Part shown: positions 32,300-41,711 of the stretch, in pieces
How the letters are laid out: the number at the start of each line of letters is the position of its first letter
How positions within the stretch are numbered: position 1 is the stretch's first letter
DNA from: Listeria welshimeri serovar 6b str. SLCC5334
Lineage (GTDB): Bacteria > Bacillota > Bacilli > Lactobacillales > Listeriaceae
DNA length: 64,000 nucleotides
Assembly (NCBI RefSeq): GCF_000060285.1
Contig: NC_008555.1
Span: 496,001-560,000 of the forward strand
Reading direction: 5' to 3'
Translations under genes and position numbers: made by a program
The notes under the pieces: generated by a model
The model's input: the letters and a program-made list of their open reading frames with translations, nothing else
Database searches by the model: none
Told to the model about the DNA's origin: nothing

Positions 32300-34351
32300 A
32301 TGAAAAAATTAGCTGTAATGGGGCTGCTTGTTTTCGCCGTACTATTTCTGTATAGGCCAGACGTTTTCGCAGCAGATAAAAACTATCAAACAGTTTTTGG
32401 AACAGATAAAACTGCCCAAGGAAAATTCACAACAACGAAACAAAACTTTACGGTGGAAAATTACTGGGACGTATCAAACGCAAATGTGAAGCTTGTATAC
32501 ACCGTTACGCAACTAAGTGAAAAAGAAATTTCCACCATGACACTTAAAATAAATGATGTTGCGTTTTATTCTTTTAAACCAGACAAAACCGACAAAGGAA
32601 CGAAACAAATAGAAATCGAAATTCCAAAAGATAAGCTAAAAAAAGGAGTAAATGTTTTATCCATCGAAAGCTTTGTCTACACAGATTTGCCAGATGGTCG
32701 TTGTACGATTGACGATACACCTGCCAACTGGCTACAATTCGATAAAACAAGCGCAGTAAACGTATCTTATTCAGATAAGGCTTTCCAAAAAACGATTGCC
32801 GAGTTTGGCGAGCGCTTCACTGGAATTGATACTGTGAAGAGTGGACAAGGCGCAGTAGCTGTCTCAAACAAAGCCGGCGATGCTGAACTTGGCGCCGCGC
32901 TTGAAGGGCTTTCTGGATTTTCTGCGGCGAATACGTTAGAAGATAAAAATATCGCTTTTGGTCAATACGAGGAAGCAAAAACTCGTGACGGTAAAAACTA
33001 TCTCGTCCTTTTTTCGAGCTATGACAATTTACCGAATGATCTCAAATCACAAATAAAAGACGATAATAAATTAGAAAAACAAGCACTTTTCCAAGTAGTG
33101 ACAGTCGGAAATACGAATACACTCGTGGTTACTTCTAAATCAAATGATGCCTTAAAAAAAGCTGGGAAGTTAATCGCCAACCAAAATTACTTAAGCCAGC
33201 TCAGAACAAACTCGAAATGGCTTACTACAGATGAAAAAATCGATACACCAGCGCATAACATTGATAAAAATACAAAATTAACTACAACTGGCGATAAATT
33301 AAAAGGAATTGGTCATATCACACAAGATTATTTCATCAGCATGCCGGCCAATCGGAGCGCCACCACAGGAACGGAAGTAGCACTTGATTTTAGATATGCG
33401 CAAAACTTGGATTTCGAGCATTCATTAGTAACGATTTTAGTGAACGGAAAACCAATTGGTAGCCAGAAACTTTCTGCTAAAAAAGCAAACGATGATAAAG
33501 TTACTTTCCAAATTCCAAGTGATTTAAATGTAAAAGGTGATTTTTCTGTAACAGTTGCCTTTGATTTGGTTTTAACGAATAATTATTGTGGTTTTATTGC
33601 AGATTCTGAAATCCCATGGGCATATATCACGCCAGAATCAAAAATCAATTTAAATACTGGGGAAGAAACGGATTTGCTTTTTGAACAATATCCGTACCCG
33701 TTCATTGCAGATGGGGACTTTAACAATACAGTCGTTGTCGTTCCTGACGAATTAACAACAGAAGATACAGATTCGCTAGCTAATATTTTCAATCTGTTGG
33801 GTCGCTTTCATGATGGTAATAGAGGAGATTTAACTGCTGTACATGCAGGCAATTGGAATAAACCAAAAGAAGGCTCGAACGTTATTGCAGTGGGCACAAT
33901 GAACAATAATCCAGCCATCAAAAACGCCAACGACGACCTATATTTCCAGTACAACAAAACAGGCGAGTACTTCCTTTCCAATGAAAAAATCTCAATTGAA
34001 AAAAATTATGGCAAACAACTCGGTAGCGTGCAGTTGATTACTTCAGATGGCGTACCAATTCTTGCAGTCACCGGGCCAGGTGCGAAACAAACAGAGCTAG
34101 GTTCTGATTTAATCGCAACAAAAGCCAGTTTGGCTAAAATTTACGGAGATGGGGCAATCGTCGATAATGACAATACAATCCATTCCTACCAATTCAAAAA
34201 ATCAGCAGACACAAAAGAAGAAAGCTTTGGATCAAAAATCAGTAACAACAAAGAAGTGACTGTGTTCGGGGCATTTGCACTTCTTACTGCTTTGATACTA
34301 GTTGTCGCTGTCCTACTAATCTTGCGTAAATATCGCCGGAGCCGGAAGTGA
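32300..34351 (+). CDS. pssD: PssD, BcsB-like export subunit
   Basis: A 683-residue protein with a cleavable-type signal (VFLYRPDVFAA), a long external region rich in beta strands and a single C-terminal helix (FALLTALILVVAVLLILRKYRR) anchoring it. Segments such as KQNFTVENYWDVSNANVKLVYTVTQL near the start and later DFRYAQNLDFEHSLVTILVNGKPIG match the duplicated carbohydrate-binding modules of the cellulose synthase subunit B family. It should guide the growing polymer out of the membrane in complex with PssC. The AAAAGGAGAG site and tight spacing place it in the operon. Confidence 0.9.
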   Translation: MKKLAVMGLLVFAVLFLYRPDVFAADKNYQTVFGTDKTAQGKFTTTKQNFTVENYWDVSNANVKLVYTVTQLSEKEISTMTLKINDVAFYSFKPDKTDKGTKQIEIEIPKDKLKKGVNVLSIESFVYTDLPDGRCTIDDTPANWLQFDKTSAVNVSYSDKAFQKTIAEFGERFTGIDTVKSGQGAVAVSNKAGDAELGAALEGLSGFSAANTLEDKNIAFGQYEEAKTRDGKNYLVLFSSYDNLPNDLKSQIKDDNKLEKQALFQVVTVGNTNTLVVTSKSNDALKKAGKLIANQNYLSQLRTNSKWLTTDEKIDTPAHNIDKNTKLTTTGDKLKGIGHITQDYFISMPANRSATTGTEVALDFRYAQNLDFEHSLVTILVNGKPIGSQKLSAKKANDDKVTFQIPSDLNVKGDFSVTVAFDLVLTNNYCGFIADSEIPWAYITPESKINLNTGEETDLLFEQYPYPFIADGDFNNTVVVVPDELTTEDTDSLANIFNLLGRFHDGNRGDLTAVHAGNWNKPKEGSNVIAVGTMNNNPAIKNANDDLYFQYNKTGEYFLSNEKISIEKNYGKQLGSVQLITSDGVPILAVTGPGAKQTELGSDLIATKASLAKIYGDGAIVDNDNTIHSYQFKKSADTKEESFGSKISNNKEVTVFGAFALLTALILVVAVLLILRKYRRSRK

Positions 34352-34364
34352 GGGAGAAATAAAA

Positions 34365-35219
34365 ATGAAAAAAATAACGAATAACTTATTCGCGGATATC
34401 GGTTTTTTATTTTTCATCTTGCTTTGTTTTATCACGATTGGCTTTATGATTAATACGCCGGATGAATATTTGCGAAACATTATATTATTAAATATCACTT
34501 TTTTACTTGTGATTATCACTTATTTTACGAATTTAACGCTTGGTTTGATTTTAAATGTCCTTTACATTTTCATTTATGCGACTTATATTATTTATGAAAT
34601 TGTCGCGAACCAAATCGCCTATGGAGTTGGTAGTTACTTCTGGCTCATTATCACGCCACTTTTTACAGTAGCGAGCGCAATGTTTACAAGGAACACATCC
34701 AGACTTCAAGCTGAAAATACAAAAATCAAACAGCAAAATCTGTATTTGGGAACGATTGATCAAGAAACGTTGCTTAAAAATATCGTCTCTTTCCAAAATG
34801 ATGAGCGAATATTTTCCAGCATTTCGCGCCGTTATGATTTACCATTATCACTGATGGTTATCAAAGTAAGACACTGGCGCGAATTGAAACGATTCCAAAG
34901 TGAAGACGAAATGCGCCTTGCGTTACAAGATATTTCATCTATTTTAGAATCTTGTATTCGGACGAGTGATGTCCTCTACTTACTAGATAAAGAGGATGCG
35001 ACTTGGGGACTTTTGCTATTAACCGACGAACCAGGCGGGAAATTAGTTGCGGACCGAATCAAAAGCCGTATTGCGGAAGCGAACACGGAAGATTTTGCTG
35101 CAAAATATCGCGTGAAGCTAGAACTCCGCATTGGAACGAGTCAATTTGATAGCGATAAAGTCAAGACACCACTTGATTTCATCGATTTAGCAACAAAAGA
35201 ATTAGAATATGACGTGTAA
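34365..35219 (+). CDS. pssE: PssE, degenerate GGDEF c-di-GMP receptor
   Basis: A 284-residue protein with four N-terminal membrane helices and a cytosolic GGDEF-like domain (about residues 130-284). The active-site loop that should read GGDEF is DKEDA, so it cannot make c-di-GMP. The inhibitory-site motif RxxD is kept as RTSD, five residues upstream, the right distance to bind c-di-GMP. It therefore acts as a receptor that licenses the PssC/PssD synthase, as reported for this operon in L. monocytogenes. It is the last gene before a strong terminator. Confidence 0.9.
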   Translation: MKKITNNLFADIGFLFFILLCFITIGFMINTPDEYLRNIILLNITFLLVIITYFTNLTLGLILNVLYIFIYATYIIYEIVANQIAYGVGSYFWLIITPLFTVASAMFTRNTSRLQAENTKIKQQNLYLGTIDQETLLKNIVSFQNDERIFSSISRRYDLPLSLMVIKVRHWRELKRFQSEDEMRLALQDISSILESCIRTSDVLYLLDKEDATWGLLLLTDEPGGKLVADRIKSRIAEANTEDFAAKYRVKLELRIGTSQFDSDKVKTPLDFIDLATKELEYDV

Positions 35220-35264
35220 AAAGTATAGTTACCTTCTATAATTGGAGGTAACTATACTTATTTT
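35219..35264 (+). terminator. Terminator of the pss operon
   Basis: The 14-pair stem AAGTATAGTTACCT/AGGTAACTATACTT is followed by TATTTT. Confidence 0.85.
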
Positions 35265-35276
35265 GACAGGGGGAGT

Positions 35277-36110
35277 ATGATGAACTTAGAAGAAATAGTG
35301 GATTGTATGTTGTTAAATGAAAAAGACAAAGAAATTCAGCGGACCCAAACAGAGCATCGCATCAAACTAGTCAATTTTTGGCAAGTGAACAAAGGCGATA
35401 AAGTTCTGGAAATTGGTTGTGGGCAAGGTGATACAACAGCTGTACTTGCGAATGCAGTTGGTGCTAGCGGCTTTGTTCAAGGTATTGATATCGCACCGCG
35501 GACTTATGGTGCTCCGTTTACCATTGGAGATGCGACAGACTATTTGAAGAAATCCAAGCTTGGCGCACAAATCGATTTTAAACTAGGAACGGATATTTTA
35601 AAGGGCGATGTCAATTTTTCGGAAAATACTTTTGATGTAGTAGTATTATCGCATGCTTCGTGGTATTTTAGTTCCAAAAGTGAGCTTACGCTAATGCTCG
35701 AATTATTAAGCAAGTGGGCGAAACGCGTTTGTTATGCGGAATGGGATACGAGAATTACCAATGTGAAACAAACATCGCATATGTTAGCGGTACTCACCCA
35801 GTCATCCTACGAAGCATTCAAACAAGAAACGCAGTCTAACATTCGAACGTTCATCACACCAATGGATATGCAAGAAATTATCCAAAAGCACAACTGGAAA
35901 ATAGGTGCAGAAACAAGTATCTTCTCAGAAAAAATGCAAGATAGCCGATGGGAAATTAGTTATGTAAAAGATTTTATCACAAAAGAATTAGAAGCCGATT
36001 TAGGTTTGCCAGAAAAATTCAAAGCATTTTTACTCAGTCAAAGCAAATTGATTACACTCGAAAATAGTTTGCCAATGGCGTCATACTGCACTTCTTGGCA
36101 GGCGAAGTAA
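35277..36110 (+). CDS. SAM-dependent methyltransferase
   Basis: A 277-residue class I methyltransferase with motif I VLEIGCGQGDTTAVLA (residues about 42-57), an acidic motif II in GIDIAP, and a motif IV-like region VVVLSHASWYF. The substrate is unknown. The C-terminal 100 residues have no recognisable domain. ATG at 35277 or 35280 both follow GGGGG. It has the same direction as the pss operon but lies beyond the terminator, so it is a separate unit. Confidence 0.85.
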   Translation: MMNLEEIVDCMLLNEKDKEIQRTQTEHRIKLVNFWQVNKGDKVLEIGCGQGDTTAVLANAVGASGFVQGIDIAPRTYGAPFTIGDATDYLKKSKLGAQIDFKLGTDILKGDVNFSENTFDVVVLSHASWYFSSKSELTLMLELLSKWAKRVCYAEWDTRITNVKQTSHMLAVLTQSSYEAFKQETQSNIRTFITPMDMQEIIQKHNWKIGAETSIFSEKMQDSRWEISYVKDFITKELEADLGLPEKFKAFLLSQSKLITLENSLPMASYCTSWQAK

Positions 36111-36145
36111 TTTTGCTTTCTTTTTCACAAGATTTAGATTTTTTA

Positions 36146-36154
36146 TGCTATAAT
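36146..36154 (+). promoter_or_regulatory. Extended -10 promoter
   Basis: TGCTATAAT, an extended -10 element, lies about 22 bases before the AAAGGAG ribosome site of the ACT-domain gene. Confidence 0.6.
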
Positions 36155-36187
36155 GGAACGTATTAACGAACTAAAGGAGTGTTGAAT

Positions 36188-36457
36188 GTGAGAGCTGTAC
36201 TTACTGTAATTGGAAAAGATAATGTGGGTATTGTCGCAGGTGTTAGTAATAAATTAGCTGAACTGAATATCAATATTGTGGATGTATCCCAAACGATTAT
36301 GGATGGCTATTTTACAATGATGATGATGTGCGATATTAGCCAAATCACAAAAGAATTTGATGAAGTAAAAGCAGAATTAGCCGGAAAAGGTGAAGACCTC
36401 CAAGTAAAAATACATATTCAGCGGGAAGAAATTTTCAACGCAATGCACAAACTTTAG
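36188..36457 (+). CDS. ACT-domain protein, UPF0237
   Basis: An 89-residue single ACT domain (RAVLTVIGKDNVGIVAGVSN, then NIVDVSQTIMDGYFTMMMM). UPF0237 proteins are usually encoded immediately before a DUF711/UPF0210 gene, as here with an 18-base gap. ACT domains bind amino acids or related ligands, so it may sense a ligand for its partner. I use the GTG at 36188, eight bases after GGAG, giving the family N-terminus MRAVLTV; the GTG at 36179 overlaps the ribosome site. Confidence 0.9.
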   Translation: MRAVLTVIGKDNVGIVAGVSNKLAELNINIVDVSQTIMDGYFTMMMMCDISQITKEFDEVKAELAGKGEDLQVKIHIQREEIFNAMHKL

Positions 36458-36475
36458 GATGGGGGCGATGCTAGT

Positions 36476-37831
36476 ATGGAAACAAATCAAATCTTAGAAA
36501 CGATACGAATGATTGAAGAAGAGAAGTTGGATATCCGGACGATTACGATGGGGATTTCTTTGCTAGATTGTATGGACGGCGACGGCGAAGTGGCTCGAAA
36601 GAAAATCTATCAAAAAATCGTCACCAAAGCGCGTAATTTAGTTGCTGTTGGTGAAGCGATTGAATCTGAGTTTGGTATTCCGATTATTAATAAACGAATT
36701 TCTGTCACACCGATTGCTATTATAGCTGGCTCTAGCGCTGACACGGATTATGTAGAATTTGCTAAAACACTTGATGCAGCAGCAAAAGAAGTTGGCGTGA
36801 ATTTTATCGGTGGTTATTCCGCACTCGTTCAAAAAGGTTACACGAAAGGCGATGAAATATTGATTCGCTCGATTCCGCAAGCTTTGGCTCAAACAGAGCG
36901 TGTTTGTTCATCGGTCAATGTTGGCTCGACTCGAACAGGAATCAATATGGATGCGGTTCGTCAAATGGGTGAAGTGATTAAAGAAACGGCGGACTTAACA
37001 GCCGATACACAAGGCCTAGGTTGCGCGAAACTCGTTGTATTTGCCAATGCTGTCGAGGATAATCCTTTTATGGCCGGGGCATTCCACGGTGTTGGTGAAG
37101 CGGACTGCGTTATTAATGTTGGCGTCAGCGGACCAGGTGTGGTCAAACGTGCTATCGAAAAAGTAAAAGGCGAACCATTTGATATCGTTGCTGAAACAGT
37201 CAAACAAACTGCTTTCAAAATCACTAGAATGGGTCAACTCGTTGGTCAAGTCGCTTCTGAAAAACTAGGTGTTCCTTTTGGGATTGTCGATTTATCACTA
37301 GCGCCAACCCCGGCGATTGGCGATTCGGTCGCGCACATTTTAGAAGAGATGGGGCTTGAAATGGTCGGGACGCATGGCACTACAGCGGCACTCGCACTTT
37401 TAAATGATGCAGTGAAAAAAGGCGGCGTCATGGCTTGCGGACATGTCGGTGGTTTATCCGGCGCATTTATTCCAGTTTCTGAGGACGCTGGTATGATTGA
37501 AGCCGTGCAACAAGGTGCGCTCAATCTTGAAAAATTAGAGGCAATGACGGCAATTTGCTCGGTTGGTCTTGATATGATTGCCGTTCCAGGTGACACAACT
37601 GCCGAAACATTAGCAGCAATGATTGCGGATGAAGCCGCGATTGGCGTAATTAACAACAAAACAACCGCAGTCCGGGTAATTCCAGCAAGCGGCACCAAAG
37701 TTGGGGACATGGTCGAATTTGGTGGCTTACTTGGCACAGCACCAGTAATGCCAGTAAATGATAAATCTTCCGCTGACTTCATTGCCCGCGGTGGTCGAAT
37801 CCCAGCACCAATTCATTCTTTTAAAAACTAA
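36476..37831 (+). CDS. DUF711 / UPF0210 family protein
   Basis: A 451-residue cytosolic protein of the UPF0210 family, present together with its ACT partner in many Firmicutes and archaea. Gly-rich conserved stretches include GFSAL-like [32 protein letters not shown] and [20 protein letters not shown], typical of the family. Its fold is related to glycyl-radical-free formyltransferase-like barrels according to structures of homologues, and its reaction is unknown. The gene begins after GGGGGCGATGCTAGT and ends at a bidirectional terminator. Confidence 0.9.
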
Positions 37832-37834
37832 CAA

Positions 37835-37872
37835 AAAAGGTTTCCTCCAAATTTGCGAGGAAACCTTTTATT
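37835..37872. terminator. Bidirectional terminator
   Basis: The 13-pair stem AAAAGGTTTCCTC/GAGGAAACCTTTT lies between convergent genes. Confidence 0.88.
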
Positions 37873-38839
37873 ATGTCGTTTTTCGTTCTACTAAATGGAA
37901 ATCTAAATCGAGAAGTGGCAAGTTACTACCAAATAATTGATTCATAATAAGTGTAAAAGCATTTTCCGCTTGTAAATTTACCGGATAGTGAATTGTAGTA
38001 ATATCAAGTAAATGTGCGACTTCCATATTATCAAACCCACAAATCGCAAAATCTTCCGGTACATTGTAAAGAAGACGTCTTGCCTCTGTTAACAGCCCCG
38101 CCGCAAAATAATCATTCGGTGTCAAAAAAGCATCTGGCTTATGTTCAGTTTCTCCATACCAATGCGCAATTTTCTCCCCATCTTGTCTACTACCTTGACC
38201 ATAAAACTGTCTAAATTCATGCGGATCAAGCTCATAACGTGCACAAAAATCTTTAAAAGCAAGCATTCGACTTTGTGTATTTAACCCGGTCATATTACCG
38301 TAAACATTCACAAATTTCCGGTAACCTTTTGCATATAAATGTTCGAGTGCAAGTGTGTAGCCATCATATTGGTTCATAAACACAGAAGGGATTTTTTCGC
38401 TTTCGACACGTTGCCAAGTGACAATCGGACCGTATTTTGTATAATGCTCAATGGTTTTCCAATCATTCGACCGAATTACAAGCACGAGCGCATCAATCTG
38501 TTTTTGTCGTAGCATCTCTAAGGCTTCTAGTTCTTTATCAGGATCAATTCTAGTCATAAATAAAGTGACATTATAGCCATGTTCTTGAGCCATCATTGTA
38601 AAACTTTTTAAAAATACATTGAGCGAATCTGTGAAACTTGGTATGACAATGCCAATTAACTTAGTCGCTCCTTTTTTCAGTGATACGGCATTAATATTTG
38701 GAACATAATCTAACTTGTCAATAATTGTCTGGACGCGTTTTCTTGTTTCTTCGCTCACGTAGTCGCGTTTATTAATTACTCGTGAAACTGTCGCCGATGA
38801 AACACCCGCTAGTTTCGCGATTTCTTGTATATTTGCCAA
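37871..38839 (-). CDS. LacI-family transcriptional repressor
   Basis: A 322-residue LacI/GalR regulator. The DNA-binding head is IQEIAKLAGVSSATVSRVIN with hinge region YVPNINAVSL. A periplasmic-binding-protein-like sugar domain follows (GIVIPSFTDSLN, then LTPNDYFAAGLLTEARRL and FAICGFDNMEVAHLLDITTI). It is divergent from the GH4 gene and a perfect 14-base palindrome sits in the promoter of that gene, so it most likely represses beta-glucoside use until an inducer such as a phosphosugar appears. Confidence 0.92.
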   Translation of the reverse strand: MANIQEIAKLAGVSSATVSRVINKRDYVSEETRKRVQTIIDKLDYVPNINAVSLKKGATKLIGIVIPSFTDSLNVFLKSFTMMAQEHGYNVTLFMTRIDPDKELEALEMLRQKQIDALVLVIRSNDWKTIEHYTKYGPIVTWQRVESEKIPSVFMNQYDGYTLALEHLYAKGYRKFVNVYGNMTGLNTQSRMLAFKDFCARYELDPHEFRQFYGQGSRQDGEKIAHWYGETEHKPDAFLTPNDYFAAGLLTEARRLLYNVPEDFAICGFDNMEVAHLLDITTIHYPVNLQAENAFTLIMNQLFGSNLPLLDLDFHLVERKTT

Positions 38840-38930
38840 TTACAAAACACCTCGATTTCTCGTAGCTCTGTAATTAGTATACCAAAAAAGCCCGCCAAAT
38901 AGCCAGTTTAGATAAATTTAAAATAAGTGC

Positions 38931-38961
38931 TTGACCTGTAATGCATTACATGAATTATGAT
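38931..38961 (+). promoter_or_regulatory. Promoter and LacI-type operator of the GH4 gene
   Basis: The -35 TTGACC (38931-38936) is followed by the perfect palindrome TGTAATGCATTACA (38937-38950) filling the spacer and a -10-like TATGAT (38956-38961). An operator in the spacer would block RNA polymerase directly. Confidence 0.7.
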
Positions 38962-39010
38962 GAATGAGAAGAAAAGAAAACGCTTTAAAATTCTAGGAGG
39001 TAAGTATATT

Positions 39011-40333
39011 ATGAAAAAAGGTGTAAAAATCGTTACAATTGGTGGGGGTTCCAGTTACACACCAGAACTTGTTGAAGGATTTATTAAACGCTATCATGAA
39101 CTTCCAATCAGAGAACTTTGGCTAGTAGATATTGAAGCTGGTCGTGAAAAATTAGAAATCGTTGGTAATATGGCAAAACGCATGGTGAAAGCAGCAAACA
39201 TTGACTGCGAGGTACATTTAACACTTGACCGTCGTGAAGCTTTAAAAGATGCAGATTTCGTTACAACACAATTCCGCGTTGGACTATTAGACGCTCGTAT
39301 TAAAGACGAAAGAATTCCACTTAGCCACGGCATTATCGGTCAAGAAACAAATGGTGCTGGTGGAATGTTTAAAGCATTCCGTACGATTCCCGTTATTCTT
39401 GGGATTGTAGAAGATATGCGCGAACTATGTCCAGATGCGTGGCTAATCAACTTCACAAACCCAGCTGGAATGGTAACAGAAGCCGTTCTTAGATACGGAA
39501 ACTGGGATAAAGTTATCGGCCTTTGTAACGTGCCAATCGGAGCAGTAAAAAGTGCATCTGACGTTTTAGGTAAACCAGAAGAAGATTTGTTCTTCAAATT
39601 TGCAGGAATTAATCACTTGCACTGGCACCGCGTGTTTGACAAAGATGGTACAGAATTAACAGAAAACGTAATTGATGGTCTTTATGGTCCAAATGCAAAC
39701 CCTGGAAAAGTCGTTGAAAATATTAAAAATATGCGTTTCTTATACGAACAAGTAAAACATCTAAAAATGCTTCCTTGTCCTTATCATCGTTACTATTACA
39801 TGACGGATGCAATGCTTGAAGAAGAACTTGCATCATTCAAAAACGAAGGAACACGCGGAGAAGTCGTGAAAAAACTAGAAGATAGCTTGTTCGAATTGTA
39901 TAAAGATCCAAATCTTGACCATAAACCAGAAGAATTATCTAAACGTGGTGGTGCCCATTATAGTGACGCAGCATGCGAAATCATCAACTCCATTTACAAT
40001 AACAAAGGTACTGTAATGGTAGTATCTACACGTAATAACGGTGCAATTGATGATGTTCCTTACGATAGTGCTGTAGAAATCACAAGTGTTATTCGTGCGC
40101 ATGGTGCAGAACCAATCAACTTTGGTAAATTCCCACCAGCACAACGCGGCTTACTACAAGTGATGAAATCAATGGAAGAATTGACAATCGAAGCAGCAGT
40201 AACAGGAGATTATGCGACTGCACTTCAAGCCTTTACTTCAAACCCACTCGTTCCAAGCGGTGACCTAGCTAAAACGATTCTAGATGAAATGCTAGAAGCA
40301 CACAAAGAGTTTTTACCACAATTTGCTAAATAA
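39011..40333 (+). CDS. GH4 6-phospho-beta-glucosidase
   Basis: A 440-residue family 4 glycosidase, similar over its whole length to the gene at 22-23.6 kb. The NAD loop is IVTIGGGSSYTPE; metal-binding elements are GLCNVPIG (Cys) and GINHLHWHR (His), and NFTNPAGM is the substrate loop. Compared with the other copy, the region around the His differs (HLHWHR against HMVF), so substrate range may differ. ATG 39011 is preceded by TAGGAGGTAAG; the frame is open upstream but unsupported. Regulation by the divergent LacI repressor is indicated by the palindrome in its promoter. Confidence 0.92.
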   Translation: MKKGVKIVTIGGGSSYTPELVEGFIKRYHELPIRELWLVDIEAGREKLEIVGNMAKRMVKAANIDCEVHLTLDRREALKDADFVTTQFRVGLLDARIKDERIPLSHGIIGQETNGAGGMFKAFRTIPVILGIVEDMRELCPDAWLINFTNPAGMVTEAVLRYGNWDKVIGLCNVPIGAVKSASDVLGKPEEDLFFKFAGINHLHWHRVFDKDGTELTENVIDGLYGPNANPGKVVENIKNMRFLYEQVKHLKMLPCPYHRYYYMTDAMLEEELASFKNEGTRGEVVKKLEDSLFELYKDPNLDHKPEELSKRGGAHYSDAACEIINSIYNNKGTVMVVSTRNNGAIDDVPYDSAVEITSVIRAHGAEPINFGKFPPAQRGLLQVMKSMEELTIEAAVTGDYATALQAFTSNPLVPSGDLAKTILDEMLEAHKEFLPQFAK

Positions 40334-40341
40334 TAAAAATG

Positions 40342-40377
40342 AAGCAGCTCCCGTAACGTTGGAGCTGCTTTTTTTTA
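40342..40377 (+). terminator. Terminator after the GH4 gene
   Basis: The ten-pair stem AAGCAGCTCC/GGAGCTGCTT is followed by T6. Confidence 0.88.
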
Positions 40378-40496
40378 TGAAAATTTTAATTATCACAGAA
40401 TTCGAAAATTAATTTGACTGACTATTCTATTTGTAGTAATATTTTAAAAATACAGCATAATTGAAAAAAGTCAAAAAATAAAAAGGGGTTTTTTGT

Positions 40497-41687
40497 ATGT
40501 CACAGATGTTAGCTTTCGTCATTGTAGTATTAATTTTATTTATTGGAGATGTTGTTGCCACGCGAACAAAAGCATGGGTTCCATCCGTTTTTGTGTGTGC
40601 TATTTTATTCTTATTTGGATATTGGACATTTTTCCCAAGCAATATAGTAGAAATTGCAGGAATTCCACCTATTGTAGCAACGCTTTTAATGTATTTGCTT
40701 ATTACGAATATGGGTACGCTACTGTCGGTTCGAGAACTGATGAACCAATGGAAAACGATTTTAATAGCTCTTTCTGGGATTTTAGGGATTTTAGCTTTAC
40801 TATTTACAATAGGTACACTATTATTTGATTTTAAAACTGTCGTGGTCGTTGCGCCGCCGCTTGTTGGTGGGGTCGTTTCTTCGCTAATTATGTCAGAAGC
40901 CGCAAAAGCAGCTGGACTAGTCAGTTTGTCCGTATTAGCAATATTAATTTATGTTATGCAAGGTTTTGCTGGTTATCCACTTACATCCATCATGTTGAAA
41001 AAAGAAGGTGGACGTATGCTTGCTAAATATCGTTCAGGTGAATGGAAGCCAACCAATGAAGTCGCACAAGTTGATGGCGCAGATAACCACGAAACACCGC
41101 GCATGTTTAGAAAAATTCCAGATAAATATAATACTAGTTATTTTAAATTTTTACGCCTTGGATTAGTTGGTTTTTTAGCGTATGGGTTGTCTGTTTTAAT
41201 TGATCCTATTTTAACAATTAGTCCATTCGTACTTTGTTTATTGTTTGGTGTTATTGCAACTTCAGTGGGATTCTTAGAGCGCCAACCGTTACAAAAAGCT
41301 AATGGTTTTGGTTTTGCTATAATGGGTCTAATGTTATTTATCTTTGATGGGCTGAAAAACGCTACGCCACAAATGCTGCTAGATTTGATGTGGCCAATGT
41401 TTGGAACAATCGTTATTGGTGTGATAGGAATGTACATTTTTTCCTTTATTGTCGGGAAAATTCTTGGTGTGAGTAAAGAGCTGGCATTTGCGGTCTCGCT
41501 TACTGCTTTATACGGGTTCCCGGCTGATTACATTATTACCAATGAAGTTATTAATTCACTTACTACCGACCAAAAAGAGCGAGATGCGCTGACTAGTCAC
41601 ATGCTGCCACCCATGCTTGTTGCGGGCTTTATCACAGTAACAATCGTTTCAGTTGTTTTAGCGGGCATTTTTGTAGGTTTCCTGTAA
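40497..41687 (+). CDS. Multi-helix membrane protein, putative transporter (DUF3100-like)
   Basis: A 396-residue membrane protein with about ten helices in two halves joined by a loop near residues 175-215. Features include a conserved GDVVATRTKAWVPSVFVCAILFL start, PPLVGGVVSSLIMSEAAKAAG after helix 4 and ELAFAVSLTALYGFPADYII near the end. I recognise it only as possibly DUF3100; its overall plan resembles glutamate/sodium symporters. It lies 24 bases before an N-carbamoyl-amino-acid amidohydrolase-type gene and a second M20 hydrolase, so uptake or exchange of an N-acylated amino acid or purine breakdown product is a fair guess. Confidence 0.75.
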   Translation: MSQMLAFVIVVLILFIGDVVATRTKAWVPSVFVCAILFLFGYWTFFPSNIVEIAGIPPIVATLLMYLLITNMGTLLSVRELMNQWKTILIALSGILGILALLFTIGTLLFDFKTVVVVAPPLVGGVVSSLIMSEAAKAAGLVSLSVLAILIYVMQGFAGYPLTSIMLKKEGGRMLAKYRSGEWKPTNEVAQVDGADNHETPRMFRKIPDKYNTSYFKFLRLGLVGFLAYGLSVLIDPILTISPFVLCLLFGVIATSVGFLERQPLQKANGFGFAIMGLMLFIFDGLKNATPQMLLDLMWPMFGTIVIGVIGMYIFSFIVGKILGVSKELAFAVSLTALYGFPADYIITNEVINSLTTDQKERDALTSHMLPPMLVAGFITVTIVSVVLAGIFVGFL

Positions 41688-41711
41688 AATAGAAAATGGG
41701 AGGAATGCTAA

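Noticed and set aside
37246-37782. Minus-strand frame of 178 codons in the DUF711 gene
   Set aside because: Shadow of a conserved protein without ribosome site.
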